From the NCBI RefSeq assembly GCF_900107195.1, contig NZ_FNPB01000003.1, positions 265,001 to 329,000 of the forward strand: 64,000 nt of DNA. The letters run 5' to 3'. A program made the position numbers and the translations under genes. The DNA comes from Halobellus clavatus (GTDB taxonomy: Archaea > Halobacteriota > Halobacteria > Halobacteriales > Haloferacaceae). This document shows, piece by piece, positions 17,799-26,299 of the stretch (positions are counted from its first letter, which is position 1; each line of letters starts with the position of its first letter). Below the pieces are notes generated by a model. It made no database searches. It saw only the letters and a list, made by a program, of their open reading frames with translations, and was not told the DNA's origin.

Positions 17799-18191
17799 TC
17801 AGAGTCGCGCTGCGAGATAGGCGGCGATCGGCCGGTCCTCGTTCTCCACGTAGCGAGCGACTTCGTCGCCGTCGCGCTCGACGACGACGGTGGGGATCAG
17901 TTCGATGTCGTACGCCTCGACGAGCGGGCCGGTTTTGCTCCCGTCGTCTTCTTTCTCGACGGGGTAGTGATGGACGCGTTCGTCGGGGACCTCGGCCGCC
18001 GCGAGTGCGGCCCCGAAGTCCGGGAGTTGGCCGCGACAGTCGCCACACCAGTCGCCGCCCCAGATGCGGAAGACGAGTCCGTCTTCGGCCAGCGCTTCGA
18101 CGGTGTCTTCGTGTGCGTCCGCGCTCCAGGCTGGATTCGGCTGCATCGTGTCGAGTTCTCCGGCGTCGACGTCGGTGTCGGGTTCTGACAT
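17799..18191 (-). CDS. Thioredoxin-like protein with WCGDC active site
   Basis: A 130-residue redox protein. The active site reads IWGGDWCGDCRGQLPDF, so the CxxC is CGDC rather than CGPC. The cis-Pro region is ELIPTVVVERDGDEVARYVE. The thioredoxin fold is complete, and a short polar N-terminus precedes it. ATG 18191 has a TATA-like element (GGTTTACC on the minus strand) ~26 nt upstream. It is divergent from the cysteine synthase gene. A role in cytosolic thiol balance is plausible. Confidence 0.88.
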   Translation of the reverse strand: MSEPDTDVDAGELDTMQPNPAWSADAHEDTVEALAEDGLVFRIWGGDWCGDCRGQLPDFGAALAAAEVPDERVHHYPVEKEDDGSKTGPLVEAYDIELIPTVVVERDGDEVARYVENEDRPIAAYLAARL

Positions 18192-18311
18192 ACGCTCGGG
18201 TACGACGGGCGAGCGGGTAAACCTCGCGGTGGCTTCTGGGGGCGACAGCGATACCGGAACGGTGTGGCCGCCGTCGTCATCGTCTTGTGCCCCTCCGACG
18301 AACGGATGCAT

Positions 18312-19301
18312 ATGAACGCGAACGTGCTGGAGACGATCGGGTCACCGCTGGTCCGGGTCGATTCGCCGCCGGGGGCGACCGTCGCGGCGAAGCTCGAGTC
18401 GAAGAACCCCGGCGGATCGGCGAAGGATCGGCCGGCGCTGGCGATGGTCGAGCGCGCCGAGCGCGACGGCGAGATCTCCCCCGGCGACGCGCTCGTCGAA
18501 CCGACGAGCGGGAACACTGGCATCGGCCTCGCAGTCGTCGCGGCCGCGAAAGGGTACGACCTCACAGTCGTGATGCCTGGCTCGAAGTCTCCCGAACGGC
18601 GGCAGATTATGGCGGCCTACGGGGCCGACATCGAACTCGTCGACGGCGACATCTCCGATGCGAAAGAGCGGGCAGACGAACTCGAAGAGCAGGGGATGAT
18701 CCAGTTGCGGCAGTTCGAGAACCCCGCGAACCCCCGCGCACACTATCTGACCACCGGCGAGGAGATACTCGATCAGATCGGTGATCGCACGGTCGATGCG
18801 TTGGTCGCGGGCGTCGGAACGGGCGGGACGATCACCGGGATCGGCCGTCGGTTGCGCGAGGCGTTCCCCGAGATGGAGATCGTCGCCGTCGAACCCGCCG
18901 ACAACGCCGTCCTCTCGGGCGGCGAGCCCGGGATCGACGACTTCCAGGGGATGGGGCCGGGGTTCGTCAGTCCCAACCTCGATACGGAGCTGCTCGACGA
19001 CGTCGAGACGGTCACCATCGACGCGGCCGAGGCCGAGTGCCGCCGCCTCGCCCGCGAGGAGGGCATCCTCGTCGGGCAGTCCTCCGGCGCATCGAACCTC
19101 GCCGCCAAGCGGGTTGCCGAACGACTCGCCGACCCCGACGCGGCGGATACAGACCCCGATCCCGGGTACATCATCGACTCCGAAGCGGACCACGATGGAC
19201 CGACTGAACGGGATGCCCGGGCGGCGGATGATCCCCCGCTGGTGCTCACAGTGTTCTGGGACAGCGGTGAACGGTACATGTCGACCGGGATGTTCGAGTG
19301 A
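18312..19301 (+). CDS. PLP-dependent cysteine synthase
   Basis: Fold-type II PLP enzyme of the O-acetylserine sulfhydrylase family, 329 residues. The PLP lysine is in SKNPGGSAKDRPA. PTSGNTGIGLA binds the substrate carboxylate, GVGTGGTITGIG binds the PLP phosphate, and VGQSSGAS completes the site. A loop of ~30 acidic residues (DPDAADTDPDPGYII..) is inserted near the C-terminus. Two in-frame ATGs (18306 and 18312) are candidates; I chose the second because MNANVLETIGSPLVRV matches family starts. Divergent from the thioredoxin-like gene, a sensible pairing in thiol metabolism. Confidence 0.92.
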   Translation: MNANVLETIGSPLVRVDSPPGATVAAKLESKNPGGSAKDRPALAMVERAERDGEISPGDALVEPTSGNTGIGLAVVAAAKGYDLTVVMPGSKSPERRQIMAAYGADIELVDGDISDAKERADELEEQGMIQLRQFENPANPRAHYLTTGEEILDQIGDRTVDALVAGVGTGGTITGIGRRLREAFPEMEIVAVEPADNAVLSGGEPGIDDFQGMGPGFVSPNLDTELLDDVETVTIDAAEAECRRLAREEGILVGQSSGASNLAAKRVAERLADPDAADTDPDPGYIIDSEADHDGPTERDARAADDPPLVLTVFWDSGERYMSTGMFE

Positions 19302-19378
19302 CGATCCTAGAGTCTCAGGTATAAACCTGCACCCGAGACTGACGCCGGAATCCCGGTTCGTCTCCACAACGGTAGGTG

Positions 19379-19546
19379 ATTATAAGTACCGAGAGAGCAA
19401 TTATTGCACTGCCGGGGTGCCTCTGACAACCGGCAATTGCGTGGGTTCACCGGGGGCGAAATCGGTATCGACTAGCCCTTTGGCCGAATCCCCTGCCGAC
19501 CCCGTGCCGGCTCTGCCCGGACCGGTGTGGGGTCGGCCGGATCGTT
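19379..19546 (+). ncRNA. Candidate structured RNA between convergent genes
   Basis: A TATA-like box (ATTATAAG, ~19379-19386) sits in a convergent intergenic gap where no plus-strand gene follows. The ~130 nt downstream are GC-rich with local pairing: GCCGG..CCGGC near 19411-19435, and a perfect 9-bp stem GCCGACCCC/GGGGTCGGC (about 19496-19540). No open frame is convincing. It does not match tRNA, RNase P RNA or SRP RNA signatures that I can recognise. The hairpin could instead serve transcription termination. Confidence 0.25.
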
Positions 19547-20089
19547 CTACTCGGCGATACCGCTCACCGCGTCACGGAATCCGTCGTTCACTGCCGAGCG
19601 TAGAGTCTCCACATCGTCAGCGACGAAGAGGTGCGTCGGGCAGTCACAGTCGGACGCGCCGAACCCGCTGACGGGTGCGGATTCGAGTCGCGCCTCCTCC
19701 GCCCGCAGCGAGGACGCGAGTCGGCACTCGACGTCCGCGTGCGGCGCGGCGACGACGCCGTCGAGCGACGTGGAGGGATGACCGCCGAGGTAGTCGATGT
19801 GCCAGTGGGTGACGTCGTGCTCGCCCGCCGCGACCCGTCTGTGCCGGTCGACGCGAGCGAGGCCGTTGGATCCGAACGCGCTGCCGACGTAGGCATACGC
19901 ACCGGGTGGCATTCGCGCTGTCCCGAGCGCGCCGATCGAGACGGTTTCGGCAGCGGGGAGCGAGAGCAAGAGGACGTACGTCCCCGGCGGGGCCGCGCCT
20001 GCTCCGATTCCGACGGCGTCGTCTTCGGCCGCGACGTCGACGGGGTCGATGTCGACGATGTTGCTATCAGGACGTCCGGCGTCGCTCAT
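19547..20089 (-). CDS. DUF123 GIY-YIG nuclease-family protein
   Basis: A 180-residue protein with a GIY-YIG-like core of the DUF123 type: PPGTYVLLLSLP, then PPGAYAYVGSAFGSNGLARVDRHRR, then HWHIDYLGGH. The second half carries a CDCPTHLF motif and conserved His/Cys residues. DUF123 proteins are often found with endonuclease III in archaea, which suggests a DNA-repair or nucleic-acid role, but no activity is proven. The N-terminal ~30 residues are an acidic extension. It lies 2 nt downstream of the DCC-family gene, so the two are co-transcribed. Confidence 0.87.
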   Translation of the reverse strand: MSDAGRPDSNIVDIDPVDVAAEDDAVGIGAGAAPPGTYVLLLSLPAAETVSIGALGTARMPPGAYAYVGSAFGSNGLARVDRHRRVAAGEHDVTHWHIDYLGGHPSTSLDGVVAAPHADVECRLASSLRAEEARLESAPVSGFGASDCDCPTHLFVADDVETLRSAVNDGFRDAVSGIAE

Positions 20090-20091
20090 CC

Positions 20092-20520
20092 TCAGGCCAG
20101 CGCTTCGGGCTGTCGTTCGGCGTTCGCGCCGAGCCCGTCGAACAGGTCCGCCGCGTCGTCACCGAGCGGGTAGATGTCGTGATAGTCGGCGGCCTCGCGG
20201 CCGCGGCCGCTCGCCACGCCGACGACCGTGGCGATCGTCTCGTAGTTGTCGCGCACCAGTGACCCGACGATGCCGGGCGTCCCGGCCCGGTCGGCTAATT
20301 CCTTGGCCGCCGAGCGTCCGGCGTAGACGCGTCGCCGCCGCCGATCAACGAGGAACATCGCAAACGGCGTCTCGTCGAACTGGGCCTGCAAGAACTCCTG
20401 GGCGGCGTCGTCGTACCACGAGATGGCCCCGACGTCGTCGAGCCGTTCGAGCGCCCGGGCGGCGATCGAGCAGTAGGGACACTCGCCGTCGTAGATGAGA
20501 ATGGAGTCGTACTGGGTCAT
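20092..20520 (-). CDS. DCC-type thiol-disulfide oxidoreductase-like protein (DUF393)
   Basis: A 142-residue protein with the family signature YDGECPYCSIAARAL (DxxCxxC) at the N-terminus and the segment ETPFAMFLVDRRRRRVYAGRSAAKEL. It is thioredoxin-like in fold and presumed redox-active, although the partner is unknown. ATG 20518-20520 is chosen over an upstream in-frame start because the family begins just before the YDGxCxxC strand. First gene of a two-gene unit with the GIY-YIG protein. Confidence 0.88.
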   Translation of the reverse strand: MTQYDSILIYDGECPYCSIAARALERLDDVGAISWYDDAAQEFLQAQFDETPFAMFLVDRRRRRVYAGRSAAKELADRAGTPGIVGSLVRDNYETIATVVGVASGRGREAADYHDIYPLGDDAADLFDGLGANAERQPEALA

Positions 20521-20644
20521 ATCTGTACTTGGCACTGCATAGGCAAAATCGTGCTGGCGGCCGTGGATCCGCCCCGGCGGCCGCCGGCGCAGTCAGCGGG
20601 ACCGTCGTCGCCGCCCCCGGTCAGTCGTTCGCGACCCAGCCACC

Positions 20645-20740
20645 CAGCCCCTCAGTGATCCAGCGATTCTGCCTCCCAGTGACCCAGCGGTTCAGCCACC
20701 CAGTGACCCAGCGGTTCAGCCACCCAGTCACCCAGCGATC
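20645..20740. repeat. 24-bp tandem repeat array, four units
   Basis: Units at 20645-20668, 20669-20692, 20693-20716 and 20717-20740, consensus CAGCCACCCAGTGACCCAGC plus GGTT. The last units differ at one to three positions and the first is more diverged. The array ends 40 nt before the helicase start codon. Confidence 0.85.
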
Positions 20741-20780
20741 GTAACGGTCAGGGGGCTCTCGGCCCGACGGAGAAACGACT

Positions 20781-23186
20781 GTGGACGAACGCCCGACGGT
20801 CGACGCACTCGTGGCCGACCTCCGAGACCGCCCCTACTACGTGGACCAGATCCGCGACCACCGGCGCGTCGAGGGTCGCGAGGCGACACACGCCGATGTC
20901 GACCTCGAATCGCGGCTCGAAACCGCGCTCTCGAACGCGGGGATCGACCGACTCTACGACCACCAGGCGGCGGCGATCGGGGCCGTCCGGGACGGCGACA
21001 ACGTCGTCCTCGCGACGCCGACTGCGAGCGGGAAGAGCCTCGCGTACACGGTGCCGGCGTTCGAACGGGCGATGGACCACGGCGGTCGGACGCTGTATCT
21101 CGGCCCCCAGAACGCTCTCATCGCCGATCAGGCGGAGACGCTCTCGTCGCTGGCCCGCGGCCTCGGATTCGGGAGTCGCGTGTCCGTCGCGGAGTACACG
21201 GGGCGACAGTCGAAGTCGGAGAAGCGCGACGTTCGCGACCGCGGCCCGACGGTGCTGCTCTCGAATCCGGATATGCTCCATTACGGAATCTTACCGCACG
21301 CGCACCGGCTCTGGGAGTGGTTCTTCTCGTCGCTCGAGACGGTCGTGATCGACGAGATCCACGGCTATCGGGGCGTGTTCGGGAGCCACGTATCGCTGGT
21401 GTTGCGCCGGCTGAACCGACTCTGTGAGCGGTTCGACAGCGATCCGCAGTACGTCTGCTGCTCGGCGACCATCGGGAACCCGATCAAGCACGCTGCCCGG
21501 GTCACCGGCCGCGAGGCGTCGACGTTCCGTCTGATCGACGAGGACGCGAGTGCCACTGGCCCGAAGCACTGGCTCCTGTGGAACCCACCGGAGTACGACG
21601 CCAACGGGGACGGACGGGACGCGACGGGTGACGGTGCGACGACCGACGGGCCGGCGGCGTCGAACGGAACCACCGGCGGGAGCGGCCGCCGTCGGTCGAG
21701 CCACGTCGAGACGAAGAACCTCTTCGTCGACCTCGTCGCCGAGGGGTTCCAGACGCTCGCGTTCACCCGCGCGAGGCAGGCCGCCGAACGGTATGCGACA
21801 GAGAGCGCCTCCGACCTCCGCGAGCGCGGCCACCACGACGCGGCGTCGTCGGTGACTGCCTACCAAGCGGCGCTCACGAACGATCGGCGGCGAGAGATCG
21901 AGGCGGGGCTCCACGACGGTTCGGTCCGCGGGGTCTGGTCGACGAACGCGCTGGAACTCGGCGTCGACGTCGGCGAACTCGACGCCGTTCTGATCGACGG
22001 CTATCCAGGGACGCGGATGTCCGCGTTCCAGCAGGCGGGTCGCGCGGGCCGCGGCGACGACGAGGCGCTCGTGATCCTCCTCGGCGGCGAGGACCAACTG
22101 GATCAGTACCTGCTCCGACACCCCGAGGAGTTCTGGGAGGGCGATCCCGAGCGCGCCGTCTGCGACCCCGAGAACGAGGAGTTGCTTCCGGACCACGTCG
22201 CCTCGGCGGCGGCGGAAAACTGGCTCAACACGGCCGACGACGCGCACTTCGGCTCGCAGTTCGCGTCGGTCGTGAGTGATCTCACGGCGGCTGGACGGCT
22301 CGACCGCCGTGAGACCGACCGGGGGATCCGCTGGCTCCACGACGGCGACGGGAGCCCGCAGCACGAGATGAGTCTGCGGACGATCGAACGTCGAGAGATC
22401 GACCTGCTGGACTCGCGGTCGAACGACGTCGTCGCGTCGCTCTCGTTCGCCGAGGCGCTTCGCGACGCCCACGAGGGCGCCATCTACCACCACCAGGGAC
22501 AGACCTACGAGGTGCGCACCCTGGATCTGGATCGCGACGTCGCCACCCTGCAGCCCACCTGGGCGGACTACTACACGCGGGTCCGCCACGACAAGACGAT
22601 CACCGTCGAAGCCGACGAGCGGGCGAAGTCGCTGTCGGCCCGACCGGACACCGAGGTCCGATTCGCCGAGGTGACGATGCGAAAGCAGATCACGGGCTTC
22701 GAGCGGCGCGACCCGAAGCGCGGCGAGACGATCGGTCGCGAGTCGCTCGATCTGCCTGAGACAACTCTGCGCACGAGCGCGCTGTACGTCACTGTCCCAC
22801 GCGACGTCGAGCGGGAGATGCGAGAGATGGGCGGCGAATACGGCTTCAACGGTGGGATCCACGCTGCCGAGCACGGAATGATCTCACTGTTCCCGCTGTC
22901 GTTCTTGTGTGATCGCGGCGACATCGGCGGGCTGTCGACGCCGCATCACCCCCACACCGGGCAGTCGACGATCTTCATCTACGACGGCTACCCCGGCGGC
23001 GTCGGTCTGACCGAGAGCGGGTACGAGGAGATCGAGACGCTGCTCCGGCGGACCGGCGAGGTGATCGCCGACTGCGACTGCGCGGACGGCTGTCCAGCCT
23101 GCGTGCAGTCGCCGCACTGCGGCAACGCCAACGACCCGCTGTCCAAAGCCGAAGCGGTCCACCTCCTCGACGCGCTCAGCGAATGA
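20781..23186 (+). CDS. DEAD/DEAH helicase with DUF1998 zinc domain (MrfA/YprA-type)
   Basis: An 801-residue SF2 helicase. Motif I is TPTASGKS, motif II is DEIH, motif III is CSATIGNP, motif V is STNALELGVDVG and motif VI is QQAGRAGRG. The C-terminal domain (~560-800) is DUF1998/MrfA with a Cys4 site in DCDCADGCPACVQSPHCG. Bacillus MrfA is a 3'-5' helicase in mitomycin C repair, so a DNA-repair role is likely. An acidic/Gly-rich insertion (~275-310) separates the RecA lobes. The start is GTG 20781. No clear TATA box is seen; the 24-bp repeats occupy the upstream region. Confidence 0.92.
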   Translation: MDERPTVDALVADLRDRPYYVDQIRDHRRVEGREATHADVDLESRLETALSNAGIDRLYDHQAAAIGAVRDGDNVVLATPTASGKSLAYTVPAFERAMDHGGRTLYLGPQNALIADQAETLSSLARGLGFGSRVSVAEYTGRQSKSEKRDVRDRGPTVLLSNPDMLHYGILPHAHRLWEWFFSSLETVVIDEIHGYRGVFGSHVSLVLRRLNRLCERFDSDPQYVCCSATIGNPIKHAARVTGREASTFRLIDEDASATGPKHWLLWNPPEYDANGDGRDATGDGATTDGPAASNGTTGGSGRRRSSHVETKNLFVDLVAEGFQTLAFTRARQAAERYATESASDLRERGHHDAASSVTAYQAALTNDRRREIEAGLHDGSVRGVWSTNALELGVDVGELDAVLIDGYPGTRMSAFQQAGRAGRGDDEALVILLGGEDQLDQYLLRHPEEFWEGDPERAVCDPENEELLPDHVASAAAENWLNTADDAHFGSQFASVVSDLTAAGRLDRRETDRGIRWLHDGDGSPQHEMSLRTIERREIDLLDSRSNDVVASLSFAEALRDAHEGAIYHHQGQTYEVRTLDLDRDVATLQPTWADYYTRVRHDKTITVEADERAKSLSARPDTEVRFAEVTMRKQITGFERRDPKRGETIGRESLDLPETTLRTSALYVTVPRDVEREMREMGGEYGFNGGIHAAEHGMISLFPLSFLCDRGDIGGLSTPHHPHTGQSTIFIYDGYPGGVGLTESGYEEIETLLRRTGEVIADCDCADGCPACVQSPHCGNANDPLSKAEAVHLLDALSE

Positions 23187-23200
23187 CGGGCCGCGGCGAC

Positions 23201-24826
23201 TCACTCCGGGCGGAACTCGGACTCGCCGAACGCGTCCAGTCTGGCCTGTGTGCCGTCGTCTGACTCGTTCTGTTCGGTCTCGGTCCCGTGATTCCGAGCG
23301 ATCGACCGCGCTGCGGACCGGCCCCCGGAGAGCGACGCGCGGTCCGCCACCGCCGGCCGGGCGAGGGCGTCGGCGGCCCTGGCGCGGACGTCCTCGAGGC
23401 GCTCGCGGAACTCCTGGCGGGCTGCTTCGTAGTCGACCACCGGCCGCGGATACTCCTCGCCGATCCTGACGCCGCACTCCGCCTGCACGGCGAGGGGTGT
23501 ATGTTCGGGTCGGTCCAGGTACTCGGTTGGCAGCGCAGCCAGTTCGGGTATCCACTCGCGGATGAACTCACCCTCGGGATCCTGATCGCGGACCTGCTTC
23601 CGGGGGTTGTACAGCCGGAGCGTCGGTCGCCCGACGAGGCCGCACTGCGACTGCCACTGCGTGTAGTTGATCGATGCCTCCGCGTCGATCAGGTGGCGAT
23701 AGAACCAGTCGGCCCCGATCCGCCACGGCTGTTGGAGCACGTGGAAATAACAGGACGCACACAGCGCTCGCATCCGAAAGTTGAGCCAGCCGGTCTCGCG
23801 AAGACACCGCATCGAGGCGTCGACCATCGGATAGCCGGTGCGGCCGCGTTTCCACGCCGCGATCAACTCGGGGTCTCGTCGGTCCGCATTGAACCCTCTG
23901 AGCACGGGGTTGACGGCGCGGTCGGTCCACCCGGGCCAGTCGGCCAGTTTCTGCTCGTAGTGTCTGTTCCAGAAGAGTCGGGAGACGAACATTTCCGTGC
24001 CCCGGGCATCCGGTGCGTGTGCATCGACGTACTGGTACACCTGCCGGACGGAGAGGCAGCCGAATTTGAGGTACGGCGAGAGCCCGCTGGTCCCCTCGCG
24101 GGCGTCGACGGGTGAGGAGATGGCGCCCGGGTACTCGTGGATCTGATCCACGAAGGAGCGCAACCGCGCTCGCGCCTGCTGTCCGCCCCCCTGCGGGACC
24201 CGCGACTTCGTCGGGTCGACGTCGTACGCGCGCTCGACGTCCGAGGAATCGAGCCCCGTGGGGAACTCGACCACGCGGACCGAGTCGGGGTCCCAGTCGT
24301 ACTGGTCGGCGGCGAACCACGCCTCGGTTCGGTCCTGCCACTCCCGGCGCGGTCGCTCCGCGTCGCGGACGAGACCGTCGCCGGGGACGAACGTCGCGTC
24401 GAGTTCCCTGTAGGCCCGTTGGTCTCGTTCGTGGCCGTAGCGGCCCGACGGAGACGCTGTGGCGACGAGGTTCCAGCCGGCCGAGCGGAACCGCTCGAGG
24501 AGGTCGATCGGCTCACCGACCGCGTACGAGAGCCCCGCGTTGGTCCGCTCGCGGTATCGTCGATCGAGGTCGTCGAGGCACTCGTGGAGGAAGCGGAGTC
24601 GGGCGTCGCACGCGAGCCCGTCGGACCCGTAGAACGACGGGTCGAAGACGAACAGCGGCAGCAGCCGATCGGCCTCCGCGCCCGCGGCGACGGCCGCCTG
24701 GTCGTCGAGGCGCAAGTCGTCCCGGTGCCAGACGACGGTCCCTGTCGTGTCGGCCGGCAGTGTCGGGACTCCCGTCTCTCGGGTCCGCGAACGCAACGCC
24801 TCCGGAGTGAGTTCGCTGCTCGACAC
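23201..24826 (-). CDS. Cryptochrome/photolyase family flavoprotein
   Basis: A 541-residue member of the photolyase superfamily. The N-terminal Rossmann domain (VVWHRDDLRLDDQAAV) would bind the antenna cofactor. The FAD-binding helical domain is recognisable from SGLSPYLKFGCLSVRQ, RLFWNRHYEQKL, GRTGYPMVDASMRCLRETGWLNFRMR and FIREWIPEL. The segment usually containing NNWQW reads SINYTQWQSQCG here, which departs from class I CPD photolyases. A C-terminal ~60-residue charged extension is disordered. DNA repair (cyclobutane dimers) is likely, but a sensory cryptochrome is possible. Confidence 0.9.
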   Translation of the reverse strand: MSSSELTPEALRSRTRETGVPTLPADTTGTVVWHRDDLRLDDQAAVAAGAEADRLLPLFVFDPSFYGSDGLACDARLRFLHECLDDLDRRYRERTNAGLSYAVGEPIDLLERFRSAGWNLVATASPSGRYGHERDQRAYRELDATFVPGDGLVRDAERPRREWQDRTEAWFAADQYDWDPDSVRVVEFPTGLDSSDVERAYDVDPTKSRVPQGGGQQARARLRSFVDQIHEYPGAISSPVDAREGTSGLSPYLKFGCLSVRQVYQYVDAHAPDARGTEMFVSRLFWNRHYEQKLADWPGWTDRAVNPVLRGFNADRRDPELIAAWKRGRTGYPMVDASMRCLRETGWLNFRMRALCASCYFHVLQQPWRIGADWFYRHLIDAEASINYTQWQSQCGLVGRPTLRLYNPRKQVRDQDPEGEFIREWIPELAALPTEYLDRPEHTPLAVQAECGVRIGEEYPRPVVDYEAARQEFRERLEDVRARAADALARPAVADRASLSGGRSAARSIARNHGTETEQNESDDGTQARLDAFGESEFRPE

Positions 24827-24906
24827 TCTCGGAGTGAACGGACTGCGGCAACCACTGTCTTTCGGCCGTCCCGCTGATCTCGCCGCGAGGGCGGAGCGAC
24901 AGATCT

Positions 24907-24922
24907 TTTAGGGCAGCCTAAA
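24907..24922. promoter_or_regulatory. DtxR/Idr-like palindrome before the RGP-like gene
   Basis: TTTAGG-GCAG-CCTAAA, a perfect 6-4-6 inverted repeat ending 3 nt before ATG 24926. The same arms with the same spacing occur at 29643-29658 in front of the iron-transport operon. This resembles the TTAGGnnnnCCTAA sites of haloarchaeal metal-responsive DtxR-family repressors. Confidence 0.6.
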
Positions 24923-24925
24923 GAA

Positions 24926-26107
24926 ATGGTGGCAATGGATCAGGACGTCTGTGTCGTCGTCCCGACGATTCGCGAGTACGAGTGTATGCGAGCGTACTTC
25001 GAGAACGCGCGGGCCCACGGGTTCGACCTCGATCGACTGTTCGTGCTCCTCGTCACCGAGGACTTCTGCGACGTCGACGCGATGGAACAGCTGCTCGAAG
25101 AGGAGGGCGTCGACGGTGCAGTCTACGACGGATCGCGTCGTGAGGCGTGGTTCGAGACGCACGACGTCGGCGAGTTCGCACACCTCGTCCCCGCCGCATC
25201 TCACGCGCAGACCAGTTTCGGGCTCCTGTATATGTGGGCCCACCCGCGCTTCGAGCGGGGCGTGTTCATCGACGACGACACGCTCCCGCACGAGGAGTGG
25301 GACTTTTTCGGTCGCCACCTGGCGAATCTCGACCGCACCGACGAGGTCGAGTCCGTCAGTTCCGACGAGCGCTGGGTGAACGTCCTCTATCAGCACGCCG
25401 ACGAGCACGGGTTGTATCCGCGGGGCTACCCCTACTCGGCGATGGACGAGACCGTCGAGACCGGGCGGCAGGAACTGACCGACGTGGTGGCCTCCCAGGG
25501 ACTGTGGACGAACGTTCCGGACCTCGATGCGGTCCGGATCCTGATGGACGGCGACCTGCAGGGACAGGCGCAGACCCGGACCGAAAAGGCGGACTTCGAC
25601 GGCGACTTCGTCGCCGAATCCGGGCAGTACCTCACCGTTTGTTCGATGAATCTCGCGTTCGAGCGCGAGGTGATCCCGGCGTTCTACCAACTCCCGATGG
25701 ACGACAACGACTGGGACGTCGGCCGGTTCGACGACATCTGGTCGGGGGTGTTCCTGAAGCGCGCGGCCGACGTACTGGACAAACAGATCGTCAACGGCTA
25801 CCCTCTCTGTGCGCACAACAAGGCCCCGCGGCCGACGTTCGACGACCTCAACAACGAGGTCCCCGGGCTGGAACTCAACGAGCACGTCTGGGAGGTCGTC
25901 GACGACGTCGGGGGCGACGCCGACTCCTGGTGGACCGCTGCCGAAACGATGGCTCGCGCGTTCGCCGAGGGCGACTTCGATGACTGGATCAACGGTGCGT
26001 TCCTGAACCACTGCGGGGCCTACTGGCTCGACTGGCTCGACTGTCTGGATCGACTGGCGGACACGACAGTCCGGCCACAGCAGGATCCGGCCATCGCGGA
26101 CGACTGA
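24926..26107 (+). CDS. RGP/UAM-like glycosyltransferase (alpha-1,4-glucan-protein synthase family)
   Basis: A 393-residue soluble protein of the reversibly glycosylated polypeptide / UDP-arabinopyranose mutase family. The N-terminus VCVVVPTIREYECM is a GT-A nucleotide-sugar fold. The metal/sugar-binding triad is FIDDDTLP (DDD), followed by DRWVNV-like and GYPY segments. Relatives either self-glucosylate or interconvert UDP-arabinose forms. In haloarchaea they are annotated as alpha-1,4-glucan-protein synthase, without biochemical proof. ATG 24926 and ATG 24935 are both in frame. The promoter carries an iron-repressor-like palindrome. Confidence 0.85.
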   Translation: MVAMDQDVCVVVPTIREYECMRAYFENARAHGFDLDRLFVLLVTEDFCDVDAMEQLLEEEGVDGAVYDGSRREAWFETHDVGEFAHLVPAASHAQTSFGLLYMWAHPRFERGVFIDDDTLPHEEWDFFGRHLANLDRTDEVESVSSDERWVNVLYQHADEHGLYPRGYPYSAMDETVETGRQELTDVVASQGLWTNVPDLDAVRILMDGDLQGQAQTRTEKADFDGDFVAESGQYLTVCSMNLAFEREVIPAFYQLPMDDNDWDVGRFDDIWSGVFLKRAADVLDKQIVNGYPLCAHNKAPRPTFDDLNNEVPGLELNEHVWEVVDDVGGDADSWWTAAETMARAFAEGDFDDWINGAFLNHCGAYWLDWLDCLDRLADTTVRPQQDPAIADD

Positions 26108-26299
26108 GGACCCCTCGCTCCGATCGGCCGCCCGGACTCGTCTGCGGTCGCGGGCGACGGTGTATGTGAAACCTCCATTATGTTTCTTAGATAACACTGT
26201 ACCGCCCGTAGAAGCGACGTTCCGGCGCTGTCCCTGTCAACGGAGATAGCGCGAAGAAAATCCTTATCACCGTACTGGGAAAAGTACAACCTGATTTAT

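Noticed and set aside
20529..20744. Small plus-strand frame encoding an 8-residue repeat (TQRFSHPV)
   Set aside because: The 24-bp repeat is a multiple of three, so any frame through it looks periodic; no start signal or family pattern.
21291..22874. 527-codon minus-strand frame inside the helicase gene
   Set aside because: Antisense shadow of a gene with all helicase motifs; high GC makes such frames common.
24908..26197. Long minus-strand frame opposite the RGP-like gene
   Set aside because: Antisense shadow; the plus strand carries the DDD family motif.
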